A stretch of DNA of 64,000 bases, taken from the NCBI GenBank assembly GCA_011947345.1, contig JAAVTG010000551.1, forward strand, positions 186,001 to 250,000, written 5' to 3'. Under the pieces are notes generated by a model, which did no database searches, was not told the DNA's origin, and saw only the letters and a list, made by a program, of their open reading frames with translations. The stretch comes from Phytophthora quininea (Eukaryota > Oomycota > Peronosporomycetes > Peronosporales > Peronosporaceae). Made by a program: the position numbers and the translations under genes. This document shows, piece after piece, positions 11,733-21,209 of the stretch (positions are counted from its first letter, which is position 1; each line of letters starts with the position of its first letter).

Positions 11733-12859
11733 TTAGTTTTTATTGCGTTGGCTTTGTGTTGGCTTTGCGTAGCAAACTCGAGGGCGTGCCTAGCGGCCCC
11801 CAACATGTTGCTTGGCCGCCGTTGAGTTTGGTGAGTGAAGACCATGCGCCTCGACAGATTTGATGTCGAAGCCGCCGATTGTAGTGGATATTCCTCGGAA
11901 CAATGTGATACCCAGTGGCCCAGAATTTTGATCGACATGCTGTCTGCTTTCACGGACAGAAGCGCGGTGTCTCCACCGCTTCGCAATGAATGGGTCGAGT
12001 ATTTAGTAGAGTCGACACCCGCTGGGCTTGCCGTTGTCTTGAGAGCTTTGGATACTGTTTCTGCTGTCAAGTCTGCACAAAGATGCTCGTGGCTCGTAAC
12101 TCCAAGTTCCCTACGTGCTTGAAGTAGGTGCTTAAGAGCACGAACTGGACAGAGTGATCGGTCACCAGACTGATGCATCGTCCTCCATGCTCCGCGTCCA
12201 TATTGACCATTCTTCGCACCACTTAATCCAATTGTCACTGAAGACGCAACGTCCGCCGATGTCGAGTTGCCGCGAGCATCCGTGAAAAACGCGTCTTGTG
12301 TCTTGAGGCAATAGGAGTGCCGATAACGTCCAACCAACAGATATTCGGAACGTCGCAACAGGAAGAAGTAGCCGAGAAGCACGCTGCCCCAGAGTAGACG
12401 GTCTCGAGGGCGGTTCAATTGCAGGGACCGACGAAGAATCCGGAGAAATGCGGGCGTCACGGGCAGCTTCTTCTTGGTGGGATCGGATAGATGTTTAATG
12501 CCTTGCAATAGCACCTTGAGAAGGGGTGAGCGAGATAGGTCGACGTCCAAAAATCTGCGGTGGTACCAAAACACGCTCGAAAGCTTTGACTGTATCGTCG
12601 GGTACTGATTGCCGCGACCGGATGGGTTCCAGCCATACTTCCAGAGGTAGGTTGCGAAATATGCCAATTTGTTGGAGCTTGACCGACCTGTCTTTGCTAA
12701 CCACGGTGACCATCGCATGAACCGGGAAAATGTTCTCCATTGACTCCAGTGAGCACGATACTTGCTCGTTGTAGTCCCTGCGAGGGCCGCACTGCACAAA
12801 GTCCCTCCCACACCTTCAAGAGATCGTCGAAGGGTGGACGTACTTGTACCTGTAGCCAT
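11687..12859 (-). CDS. DIRS-like element 2 tyrosine recombinase
   Basis: A single open frame of 390 codons. An N-terminal core-binding part (SKYRAHWSQWRTFSRFM) is followed by a catalytic domain with LLRRSEYL, then THSLRSGGDTALL and ILGHW, and an EEYP tyrosine. It overlaps the end of the RT/RNase H frame by about 44 bases. The last ~50 residues run past the element boundary at about 11740 and may be read-through into element 1 sequence. Compared with element 1, the arginine/histidine motifs are kept, but the residues before the presumed nucleophile differ (SHCSEEYP against SDSYQRYT). Confidence 0.82.
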   Translation of the reverse strand: MATGTSTSTLRRSLEGVGGTLCSAALAGTTTSKYRAHWSQWRTFSRFMRWSPWLAKTGRSSSNKLAYFATYLWKYGWNPSGRGNQYPTIQSKLSSVFWYHRRFLDVDLSRSPLLKVLLQGIKHLSDPTKKKLPVTPAFLRILRRSLQLNRPRDRLLWGSVLLGYFFLLRRSEYLLVGRYRHSYCLKTQDAFFTDARGNSTSADVASSVTIGLSGAKNGQYGRGAWRTMHQSGDRSLCPVRALKHLLQARRELGVTSHEHLCADLTAETVSKALKTTASPAGVDSTKYSTHSLRSGGDTALLSVKADSMSIKILGHWVSHCSEEYPLQSAASTSNLSRRMVFTHQTQRRPSNMLGAARHALEFATQSQHKANAIKTNCPLSRTGRVRKCGH

Positions 12860-14777
12860 GACAATGATAGGTTAGTCCAAGTATTCCACAATGGATGCCT
12901 GTCGGTCCATGCGCGCGAGCCGGCGTCGGCCATGGTATTGAGCTGCCCTGGGATATGAGCTGCTGTAAACGACAGATCGTGCTCAAACTCAACGAGCGAC
13001 AGCAATCTGTTGTAGAGCTGCACGGTTGGATGGCGACTAAGGCGTTTGGAGGCCCATGCCACCGCGCTTGTGTTATCGATATGAAAGCACACATACGTTG
13101 TGCGACCCGAAGATGCCTCCTTCCAATGTGCCCCCAGTACAGTGCCGCCAGGACTGCACTCTGGAGCTCTCGGACGTTGATAGAATTGTTGATTGAACCT
13201 GACCGCATCGCCGCCAGCTCAACCGCTGTGTACTTGACTCTGATGAATTCACGTCGCTGAGGCTCGAGCACACATAACCCAGACCCGGGTGCGTTCATGT
13301 AGACATGCACAGTGGGAGTTGTAGTGCGTGCGAGTTGAGAAACTGATATTCGGTTGAAGCGTGCTGTGTTCCCGAGCACCGCTTGAAACCAACGACGATC
13401 TTCGACAGCGTCCGGGCTCAATGCTTTTGATCCGAATGGCGGTCTAGAAATTGCCTCAACGTGAATCCGCTGATAAAACGCCCGTGCAGGTGGAAAACAC
13501 GTTGTGATATGGCGAAATACTCCGAGAACCTTGGCCAGCTCCGACTTTGTCGCCCGTGCCGAGGAACGAAGGGAAGCCACTTGATGTTTTGCTTTCACTA
13601 ATTTGCCGTCTGGGATGGATGCTGTGCCGTCAGCAGTATTCCAGAGTAATCCGATCGCCTTGTTCTCAGACAGCCAGGGTGTAAACTTCTTGTCATTGGT
13701 GGCCTTCGGCCCGAGAACTGTTGCCATTGCGCGACGAAGCGCCAAGTTTGCAACTTGGCAGCGTTGACCACGGTTGACTTCGACACAGGAATGGTCGTCG
13801 CACCAGACATTGCCCTGTAAGCGGCCAAGATCGCCGGTGGCAGCGTCTGCCACGTCTTCACCCTCGTAGAGGTCGTTAATGACGTCTCCAGCGAGGGAAT
13901 ATAAAGCTGGCGAGGCGCACCAGCCAAACCCACACGATAAGTCAATGACAACGTAGCCATTAAACATGAAGACGAACATGTGAACAGTATCTTCGTGGAC
14001 CGGCACGTGCCGGAATGCGCCGGAGACGTCTCCAAGCATTAAAAGCACCTCCTCGTCGGGGTGGCTGGATCGTAAGTCGTATTTGCGGCGGGCAATATCT
14101 CGCGGGGGATTGTAGGCGATAGGCGGCAAACTTGTGCAGTCTGTGAAATCGTTCACTGAGGCCCCACGTGGGAATGAGTAGTCGTTTATCATGCGTGTAT
14201 CGTCGCTCCCTTTGGCGACAACCCCGACAGGGCTGATGAACAGCTCTGGCCAGAGTGATAGCACACGGTCATCAAACACAAGATACCTGCCATCTCGTTG
14301 CCCTTTTCGGACATGCTGCCGGACAGCAGCAGCGTGGACACAGGCGCTCTTGTGGTTGGACGGTCGATGGTGTTGCACCCGAGGTTTGAAGGAGCTCCAG
14401 CGCGGCCGTACACCAGCTCGTACAATTGTGTTCCAACTCGAGTATACCTCGGGTTTTGACGATGTAGAGTTGGCCGGAATCTCGAATAGCGCTTTGTTCG
14501 GTCTGCCATCATTGTCGGTTTGACCGCGAACGCGTCGAACAAATTCAGGTAAAGGGGAGGTAGAGCAAATAGCGAGGTCCGTCATGAATTTGACAGCATC
14601 CGTGTCGATGTTGGTTACTTGGGTAGCAGGCAGCGGCATATGGAGCCCAAATGACGATGCAAATGTGCGTATGTGATTGAGCCTGATTTCGGAAAGTTCG
14701 TCCAGCCGAGTGAGTATGGACAACGTGGACACCATATAAGAAGTGCTGATGTTGGATCGTGTGGCGTTACCGCGCAT
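12816..14777 (-). CDS. DIRS-like element 2 reverse transcriptase-RNase H
   Basis: Polyprotein that copies the element RNA into cDNA. RT motifs are visible: RMINDYSFPRGASVND, MLGDVSGAFRHVPVH, CGFGWCASPALY and the catalytic VWCDDHS. The connection follows (SELAKVLGVFRHITTCFPPARAFYQ), then the RNase H start (VHVYMNAPGSGLC; the first catalytic Asp position reads Asn). The RNase H end (HIDNTSAVAWASKRL, then NTMADAGSRAW) is in the neighbouring frame, so one base is probably missing near 13090. The start is an ATG at 14777, 31 bases after the gag-like stop. Confidence 0.82.
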   Translation of the reverse strand: MRGNATRSNISTSYMVSTLSILTRLDELSEIRLNHIRTFASSFGLHMPLPATQVTNIDTDAVKFMTDLAICSTSPLPEFVRRVRGQTDNDGRPNKALFEIPANSTSSKPEVYSSWNTIVRAGVRPRWSSFKPRVQHHRPSNHKSACVHAAAVRQHVRKGQRDGRYLVFDDRVLSLWPELFISPVGVVAKGSDDTRMINDYSFPRGASVNDFTDCTSLPPIAYNPPRDIARRKYDLRSSHPDEEVLLMLGDVSGAFRHVPVHEDTVHMFVFMFNGYVVIDLSCGFGWCASPALYSLAGDVINDLYEGEDVADAATGDLGRLQGNVWCDDHSCVEVNRGQRCQVANLALRRAMATVLGPKATNDKKFTPWLSENKAIGLLWNTADGTASIPDGKLVKAKHQVASLRSSARATKSELAKVLGVFRHITTCFPPARAFYQRIHVEAISRPPFGSKALSPDAVEDRRWFQAVLGNTARFNRISVSQLARTTTPTVHVYMNAPGSGLCVLEPQRREFIRVKYTAVELAAMRSGSINNSINVRELQSAVLAALYWGHIGRRHLRVAQRMCAFISITQARWHGPPNALVAIQPCSSTTDCCRSLSLSTICRLQQLISQGSSIPWPTPARAHGPTGIHCGILGLTYHCHGYRYKYVHPSTIS

Positions 14778-14807
14778 GTATTGGTGATCATGCTGCGAAC
14801 TTGGGAG

Positions 14808-16617
14808 TCACTCTTCTTTTGTGTCTGGTGCGAGGCCCTTGAACTTCTCCATGATGTGAGCTTTAACAATATCGGGTAGCTCCTTCGGGCGAAAGTGAGC
14901 GCGTTTACTGTCGAAACAACCACCGTGGCCGCTACCGGAGCATCCCAAGACTGAAATCCACTTCATGCACAGCTTCTTATCTCCTTGCCGTGGAAGAGCT
15001 GCGTATACCGCGGCAGGAACAGTCGATTGGCGGCGGTGGCGATCCCCACGCCGGGTCAGATCTTGGTGGTGTTGTCCGCGATGAACTGGGGTCTCGACAC
15101 CGCGTTGCGAGTGGCGCAGATCCATGAGTTCCAACAATTCTTCATCGACGCGGGAGAACTCGTGTTGCACACCTTGTGCGCTCTCGAGGTCGCGGGCTAC
15201 CACGTGGCTACGAAACTTGCCAAACTTGCTAGTGATCAAAAGGCCATCAGCTTCCACCCTGTCGCATCTGTGTCGGCGAAAGCTCTGTAGCGATCAACAA
15301 ATGCAGTCGCACTGTCGATTAAACTGGTGACTTCTTCTGCGTAAAACTCTTGTGCAAAGACGCTTAAGTTTCGAAGAGCGCTGCTAACCTCAGCACGAGA
15401 GGTAGCTGCTGGCGCGGGACGGAGCGTATTTCGCTCCGAGAAATCGATGTAGCTGATGTTAGCGTCTTGAGCATCCACTTGATCCCACAAGTCCGACGTC
15501 CGACACTGCATCAGGGTGAGACCGCGAGCGAGGAACCCAAATTCCCAGAGTCCGTGACATACGAGAGGAAGTCGACGGAATGGCGCGTTCCCCGATTGTT
15601 GCATCCGTTCAAGAACATAACGTGCAGACTTACCTTGAAAGCGCGGCTGCAACACCGTCGAGCTCACTCGCTGCTGCGTGGAAGAAGGTCGGAATGCTCC
15701 TCTGCCTCTGTCGTAATCGCCGTCGGCGTGGCGTGTCCTCGGTCGATTCTCACCTCCAAACATGACAGGAATCCGGGTTCTCTTTCCGAGCGTGCGGTTG
15801 ACCTGTCGCACGTCTCGAACATCCTCCTCCTCAGACATACTTGCAATGCCGAGCAAATCGTCGAGCTGGTGCGGTTCGTCTTGCAGTTGCTCTGCCACTT
15901 CGCTATCAGCTGAAGCTGTTGCCTGTGGGTCACGATATAGATCGAGCGTGTTCTTCTTGCGTGACCCAGCTAGGCAGTCGAGAATATGTTGTCGACTGAC
16001 CGTCAGGATTGCCAGGTCATGAGGGCGGATGGAAATCACGAGTTCGTCCGGCGTGAAGGGAACAGACAGCGTTGAACGGATCGACGCCAGGTGATCACCC
16101 TTTCGTTTCCTACACGCTTTAATGGCTGCGTCTTGCAGGCACAGGAGTTCCTTGGGATTGAGAACCATTTCGGGAACCGTCGCGCATATTTGCAAGGCAT
16201 AGGTAATTGGGTCCGCCTTGATTACACGAAGAGGTTCCACCAGCACCACCGATACAGCCTGTCCTCCGGAGATGACACTGAGCCACGTGCCTTGCGAGCT
16301 GACCTCGTAGCGAACCACGACGCCGTATGCCTACTGTCCCACACACGGTCCACTCGGTTGGATGAATGCGACGGGGCGCGCGATGTAGCTCCTGGCCACA
16401 ACTCCGCCTCGGATGCGTCGACCTCACGAAGCTCGAGCGTGGAGACTGGGACCAGAACCTCGTGTCTTTCGTCATATGTGTCAGGGCTAACCACGTGCAC
16501 GATAGCTGTTTCACCTTTAATGCTGTGAACACGTACGTAGCAGAACTCTGTCAACTCTGGTGCGTGAACGGGGCCGATGAAGGCGAGGGAGTTGGTAGCA
16601 AGACGTCGTGGGGCCAT
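14808..16617 (-). CDS. DIRS-like element 2 gag-like region, frame-broken
   Basis: Three successive frames (16617-16222, 16318-15236, 15257-14808) read in order, each offset by one base, and would give a product of about 600 residues. The last part contains a Cys/His-rich block (LCMKWISVLGC, then GGCFDSKRAHFRP) that resembles the zinc-binding segment at the end of oomycete DIRS gag proteins. The first two parts have no motif I can name. A role in RNA packaging is inferred from position only. Confidence 0.6.
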
Positions 16618-16780
16618 GGCTGGTTGGCTGGGAGGTCGAAAACGCGGGCGGACTTGGAGCTTGAAAGTTCGCTTGTGCTTCTCGATGCAAAATGCAGAGT
16701 GAGAACTACCAGTGCGTGCCGCTCGTCCTACCAGTAAACGTCTATACCGTCCTGTTCTTACCGCCTATCGGAAAACCGAT

Positions 16781-17968
16781 CATCCCTTACCGGATGATCC
16801 GAAGTCGAGTAGCCCAACTCGAAAATATCTTTTCACTGATGGAGCGCGGACCGAGAACCGCCAGCGTTGGGAGACGTAGTGCTGCCTCCATAGTTCCAAT
16901 CGGGCTTCTCGGTCTTCCTCAACTAGTACATGATCGTCAACCCATGTATAGCAGAAAAATGGCTCGCGATCCGCTGCGGACGGGTCCAGACTGGCTGGGC
17001 TTTCATTTTTCACGAGGTGGGTGATTGCAGACCCAAAGACACCATAATAAGCGGGGACCCCATCCATCTAAACGGGAGTGCTTGGTCGATCACCAAGGCT
17101 CCTTCATCAAGAAGTTTTCCTGCAAATCTGCCGCAAACTTCGGTGCTGCCGTGGACATTTCGGAAAGCTGGTTTGACATCTCCGCGTTTTAGTTTTACTC
17201 GACATGTAGATCGACGATTCTTCAGCTTTTCAATCCGCCGCGCGAACTTGTGTACGTGTTCATATTGTAATCGCGGTAGCATGTCTGGGTCTGACGAGCT
17301 GTTGATCGATTGTCCTGCCGGATAGGAGAGGTCGTGAATAACTCTCGCTTGACATTTGGGTCTGCGTCAGGTTTCGGGACGCACCCGAACGGGCTAATGT
17401 AAACGTCTGTCCATGATACAGCGGCGTCCTCGTCCACAACTAAGTACGTCCCCGCGTCTTGGCCTTCTCGAATGCTTCGTTTCAGTGCATTGCTCCACAT
17501 GCGGGCAGACTTGTGGTTGACAGTCGAGATGCCCTGGTCAGATGACTGTAATGGTCGAAAGTTATGTGTGACCCCGTTTTGAATCATGTCTTGAAGTAGC
17601 GGTAGCTGAGAAAACCCTTGTGATAACCACGAAAGATGATCACCTCGAAGGGCTTTATTCGGCCGTGGGTCTTCTTCGTGTTGACCCCTCCAGAGTCGAA
17701 TCGTATCGCCTAGGGATAATTGCAGTCTGCGCACCACTTCGGAGATCCCGGATTGAAGGAGTGTGTTGATGATGAAGTTTGGCTGCTTCCACGCTGCTGT
17801 TGCCGATGGAGACGACTTTGGGAATGGAATGCCAGCCTTCTGAAACGCCGACGCTCTGTGTGAGAGAATCTTGCTCTTGTCATCACGTAACATTGCTTCT
17901 AGTCGGTCTTGAACTGCTGAAACAACGGCGGGACTTATTTTAAATGTTAGTGTCCGGGCACACCGCAT
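16781..17968 (-). pseudogene. Additional DIRS-like RT fragment
   Basis: Three minus-strand frames (17968-17222, 17282-17010, 17067-16780) carry an N-terminal pol region (NHKSARMWSNALKRSIREGQ, DVYISPFGCVPK) and RT motifs (RGDVKPAFRNVH; TWVDDHVLVEED as the catalytic block). It ends at FSSWATRLR, beside element 2. Its last residues align to the same positions as KNWTREEMR at the start of the 11302-11732 fragment, so it overlaps that fragment and is not its direct continuation. It belongs to a third, truncated element. Confidence 0.65.
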
Positions 17969-18000
17969 TTTTCAGACCCGATCACTCATTTCGGAGATGA

Positions 18001-18385
18001 GACCACCGTTTCCTCCATCAATACAGGAATTGGGGCAAATAGGTTCATTTCGGTTATGGGCCAAAGCCATGAGGTTCTTTGCGTGTGAGGCAAGGTGCCG
18101 AGTGGCAGCCCCCAAAGGGATGGTGGGCGGGTTGAAATTCGTCGAGCGTGCCGAGCGTCGAGTCGAGTCGAGCTGTTGAAACGAGGCTTGCTGGCGGCGA
18201 TGCTCGAACCGACTGCGCAGAGAAACTCTGCCAGCGAGGATGAGTGTCGCTCGCCGGCTGGCCTAAAACGCTGGCAGCTTTTCTTGGACCTTGTCGAACC
18301 GTTGTTCCATGCCTTTCTTCTCAGGAAAAGACATTCCCCGCTTGTTCCGCTCGCTCCGCTCGCTTCACGTGGAAAATAAACATTT
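18001..18385 (+). repeat. Dispersed repeat family A, copy 1
   Basis: Shares two long blocks with the 31-kb region. The first includes ATTTCGGTTATGGGCCAAAG (18047-18066; also near 31047). The second includes CTGCGCAGAGAAACTCTGCC (18212-18231; also near 31858) and ends in an amphipathic CGCTCGCTCCGCTCGC tail. In this copy the blocks are joined by about 45 bp; in the other copy about 650 bp of unrelated DNA separates them. No coding capacity. Probably a non-autonomous element. Confidence 0.7.
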
Positions 18386-18429
18386 CAGCAGCCTTCCTGT
18401 TGAATCCTCAGTCGTTTGGGCAGAAATTG

Positions 18430-18560
18430 CGGCGATAACCTTTATTACAGCCCATTCCCGAATTTGCCCACGCCTACAACTATGCATTTGCCCACACTTC
18501 TCGATAATGCAAGTCGAGGGCAAATTTACCCTGGCCCATGTGGATTTTTGTACTAAGCAC
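18430..18560. repeat. Array of TTTGCCC/GGGCAAA motifs, copy 1
   Basis: Within 130 bp the heptamer TTTGCCC or its complement occurs several times at 20-40 bp spacing (for example aatttgcccacg, catttgcccaca, gagggcaaattt). A comparable cluster is at 28305-28425. It looks like the decayed repeat core of a non-autonomous element. Confidence 0.45.
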
Positions 18561-18761
18561 CTGGTGTTGCAATCACTTGCCGCTGTAACATACAGATGGC
18601 TTGTTAGTTAGCGCGGCGAAGCTTGACGGTCGTGACGAGAAACTCATGAAGATTAGAACGTACGGAGATACTATCTCCATTGGCGGAGCAGTCACTCTGG
18701 GGTAAGCAGCCATGGCCGCAGGTGTTGCATCTAGGACTTCTCCTTTGTAGCCGTGGCTGTA

Positions 18762-20075
18762 CTACACAACAGTCTCAGCTTGGTAGTCACCGTCGTAGTT
18801 AAACGACATGTCATGCTCAGGTGGGTCTTGTTCCTCGCTGCTATCGTCCGACACATTCAAGGTTCCATCGCCAACAGCGGCTCCAGCACGATCGTCTTCG
18901 TCACTTTCCTGTTCTTTCTGCTCTTCATCCTCTTTCGTATCGAAATCTGCGGTGGTGTCGATGTCAGGGAGCTTTGGTGCTCTCGGCAAATTGATCAGCT
19001 CCCGAACGGGGGGCAGCAGCAACTTTGGCGTTGATACTCTTCCACTACTCCAGGTAAGAAGCTCCAATCTCTTGCATCTGATCAATAAACTAAGACAATG
19101 CAGGATGCGGTCGTGAAAATTGAGCATTTAGCTCACGATGACACCACTCTAGCGGATTATTGGTTCGGTTGACTATTTCCCTCCTCATGCCGTACACGTT
19201 CCAGAACATGGGTGGGATCTTCGTTATCCATATCCTTGCAAAATAACCCCAGAACATCCTCCACTTCTTTTGAGAGTACAACACGTTGTTGGCTCGACAC
19301 TGCTGTTTAATCTTTGTCTTTGTCCAAGCTGTACCTTGCACTTCAACTCTATCCGGAACTCGATACAGTGCAACAAACGCTTATAACTTTCTTGAGTACA
19401 TGAGGACATCAGCGATAACCGCGCTGGGATGTACAGTTTACTCTGAGAATCAAACATCATTAGAGGGATACACTGCAGGAACGGCTTCGGTGTACATCGA
19501 AACGTGCCGTCTAGGAACACATTAAGACCGGAGTACAAGAGTAGATCTCGAAGCTCTAGGTGAGACCACCCAATCACCCTCTCTAGGCCAGACGGTCCTG
19601 AGCTGGAGTCAGCTGACGCAGTTCTTGCTTTGGTGTCGCCGTGCCATGTATAATTAAACTGCGAAAATCCGAGTTGAGAATCCTTCACTTTACATTTTTG
19701 GGAGCCTCGACCTGCGCAGATATACCAAGACCTTATTACATTGTGCGTGCATTTCCCACACGGGAAGTGACCTGCGTTTTAGACAGCCCTCGAACAGCAC
19801 CGTTCGTGTCTAAGTAAAACTTGTTGAAGGTAAGCTCCCATATTTTCGTCGCTCCAAGATTGGTTTCTACGAATGCATCCACGAAGTCTTTCATTTCGGC
19901 GTACAAGGAACGACAGGCACCTTCGTCAGGCGCCGGAGGCGGATCGTAGGTATTTGGAGCGCGGCACGTGTACGGTACCATGTTATCATAATCAAACGCC
20001 ATCGTGTTGGAGTAGTAAAACAGTTTACCACGGCACCATGTCGACTTCCGGTCGAAAGAACACGTGTAAGTGACC
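18762..20075 (-). pseudogene. Second MULE transposase relic
   Basis: Scattered minus-strand frames keep the family order: a FLYWCH-like remnant near 20060-19960 (CRGKLFYYS, then MVPYTC), the catalytic core at 19688-19400 (VIGWSHLELRDLLLY, FLDGTFRCTPKPFLQC), a WNVYGMRREIVNRTNNPLEW block near 19200, and an acidic tail at 18762-19000. Several frameshifts and stops make it non-functional. It is related to, but clearly diverged from, the MULE at 8.2-11.3 kb. No terminal repeats recognised. Confidence 0.7.
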
Positions 20076-20225
20076 TTGACTGTGGTTTGTGCCCGCCGAG
20101 TGAACTCGTTTTCGTTTTCGTTTTTCAGTGAGGTACATTGATGTCACTTAGCTATGCTAACGACTTCCTATGTCCGTTCTGGTGGGCGTCCCTGAGTCGT
20201 CCACTAGCTGTCATCCCGACCAGAG

Positions 20226-20999
20226 CTACTCTCCGCCGGTGTCTGCGGTCAACTCGGTCAAGTCACCTGTAAATGCCCCAAGGGGATTGACCACAATGCC
20301 ATCTCGCGTCGTGGTTTCCTTATTGTCAGCCCAGTAAGCGACATCTCCATGTTGATGCTGAAGTACCGGTGCCCATTGCTGTAGTTGAGTAGTTGTCCCT
20401 TCAATGCGCAATTGAATGCTTCGTTGAGAGTCCATTGCCTGATTGGCAAGTTTGTCCGCCATTTTGTTGTGACTCCGTCGGTGGTGGTGCCACTGTATCA
20501 CATGGAGCTGGCCAGCTAATCGTCTGCTTCGCCAATAGATGTGCTTTAAGTGGGGTGCTTTGGGCGGTTTCCTTCGTCGATGCTGCCGTATTATGATCTC
20601 ACTATCCCCAATGACATGAACTGGAGAGTATCCATGTTGGACACAGGCTCGTAGTCCCGTTAGAAGACCCATATTCTCCGCCACATTATTGGTCGTTGAC
20701 TTGCTCGCATATGACATTTGAGCTATCCAGTACGCCGTGAAAGCTGCATTATCAGCTTCTGTGCGGAGAATAATCGAGCCACTGCCACCCGGACCGGGGT
20801 TACCTCTCGAGCCACCGTCAAAAAATAGTAAGTAAACCGCCGGTGTGGTATTGGCCAACATTGTAATTGGTGGATCCGCAACGTAGAGAGCTTTAGTCAG
20901 GATGCTGCAAACAGTGTCTCCATATTTGAGAGGCGCTGACGCTCCTTTATATAGGTGCACCGTTTTGTACCCCTGCCGAAGCCGAGATAACATGATCAT
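20226..20999 (-). CDS. LINE RNase H domain
   Basis: Type I RNase H that would remove RNA from the RNA-DNA hybrid. Core motifs are in order: LLFFDGGSRGNPGPGG (first catalytic Asp), NNVAENMGLLTGLRA (Glu), VIGDSEIIIRQ (Asp) and HNKMADKLANQAMD (last Asp). It forms its own frame, about 200 bases after the end of the zf-RVT region, and was probably once the C-terminus of the same polyprotein as the RT. Confidence 0.85.
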   Translation of the reverse strand: MIMLSRLRQGYKTVHLYKGASAPLKYGDTVCSILTKALYVADPPITMLANTTPAVYLLFFDGGSRGNPGPGGSGSIILRTEADNAAFTAYWIAQMSYASKSTTNNVAENMGLLTGLRACVQHGYSPVHVIGDSEIIIRQHRRRKPPKAPHLKHIYWRSRRLAGQLHVIQWHHHRRSHNKMADKLANQAMDSQRSIQLRIEGTTTQLQQWAPVLQHQHGDVAYWADNKETTTRDGIVVNPLGAFTGDLTELTADTGGE

Positions 21000-21209
21000 T
21001 TTTGGTAACCAGAGGTGACATTGTCAAGGTCGTCAAAATATTGGATCCTCCATCGCCACACAGCATTCAGATAGTTGAGTTGAAATGATTTGATTAACTA
21101 GTTAGCGGATTCTCTCGTCTGGAAGGTGTAACTTCGACAATCTATCTAATCAAGAATCCATTCGCAGAATTCAGCTAAACTCGCGGGATCCAAATACTCT
21201 GCGGCCGTT

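Larger units (their letters stand above)
11740..16780 (-). mobile_element. DIRS-like retrotransposon, element 2
   Basis: About 5 kb carrying, in minus-strand order, a gag-like region (16617-14808), RT plus RNase H (14777-12816) and an overlapping tyrosine recombinase (12859-11687). This gene order, the overlapping recombinase and the absence of an LTR integrase or aspartic protease place it in the tyrosine-recombinase (DIRS-like) group. The 5' boundary lies near 16740-16780, beside a short ATCGGTTTTCCGAT palindrome. Both ends are approximate because I could not reconstruct the split or inverted terminal repeats. Only small frame breaks are seen. Confidence 0.75.

Noticed and set aside
17010..17968. 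Direct continuation of DIRS-like element 1 across element 2
   Set aside because: Its C-terminal end overlaps the same RT positions as the start of the 11302-11732 fragment with a different sequence, so it belongs to a separate element.
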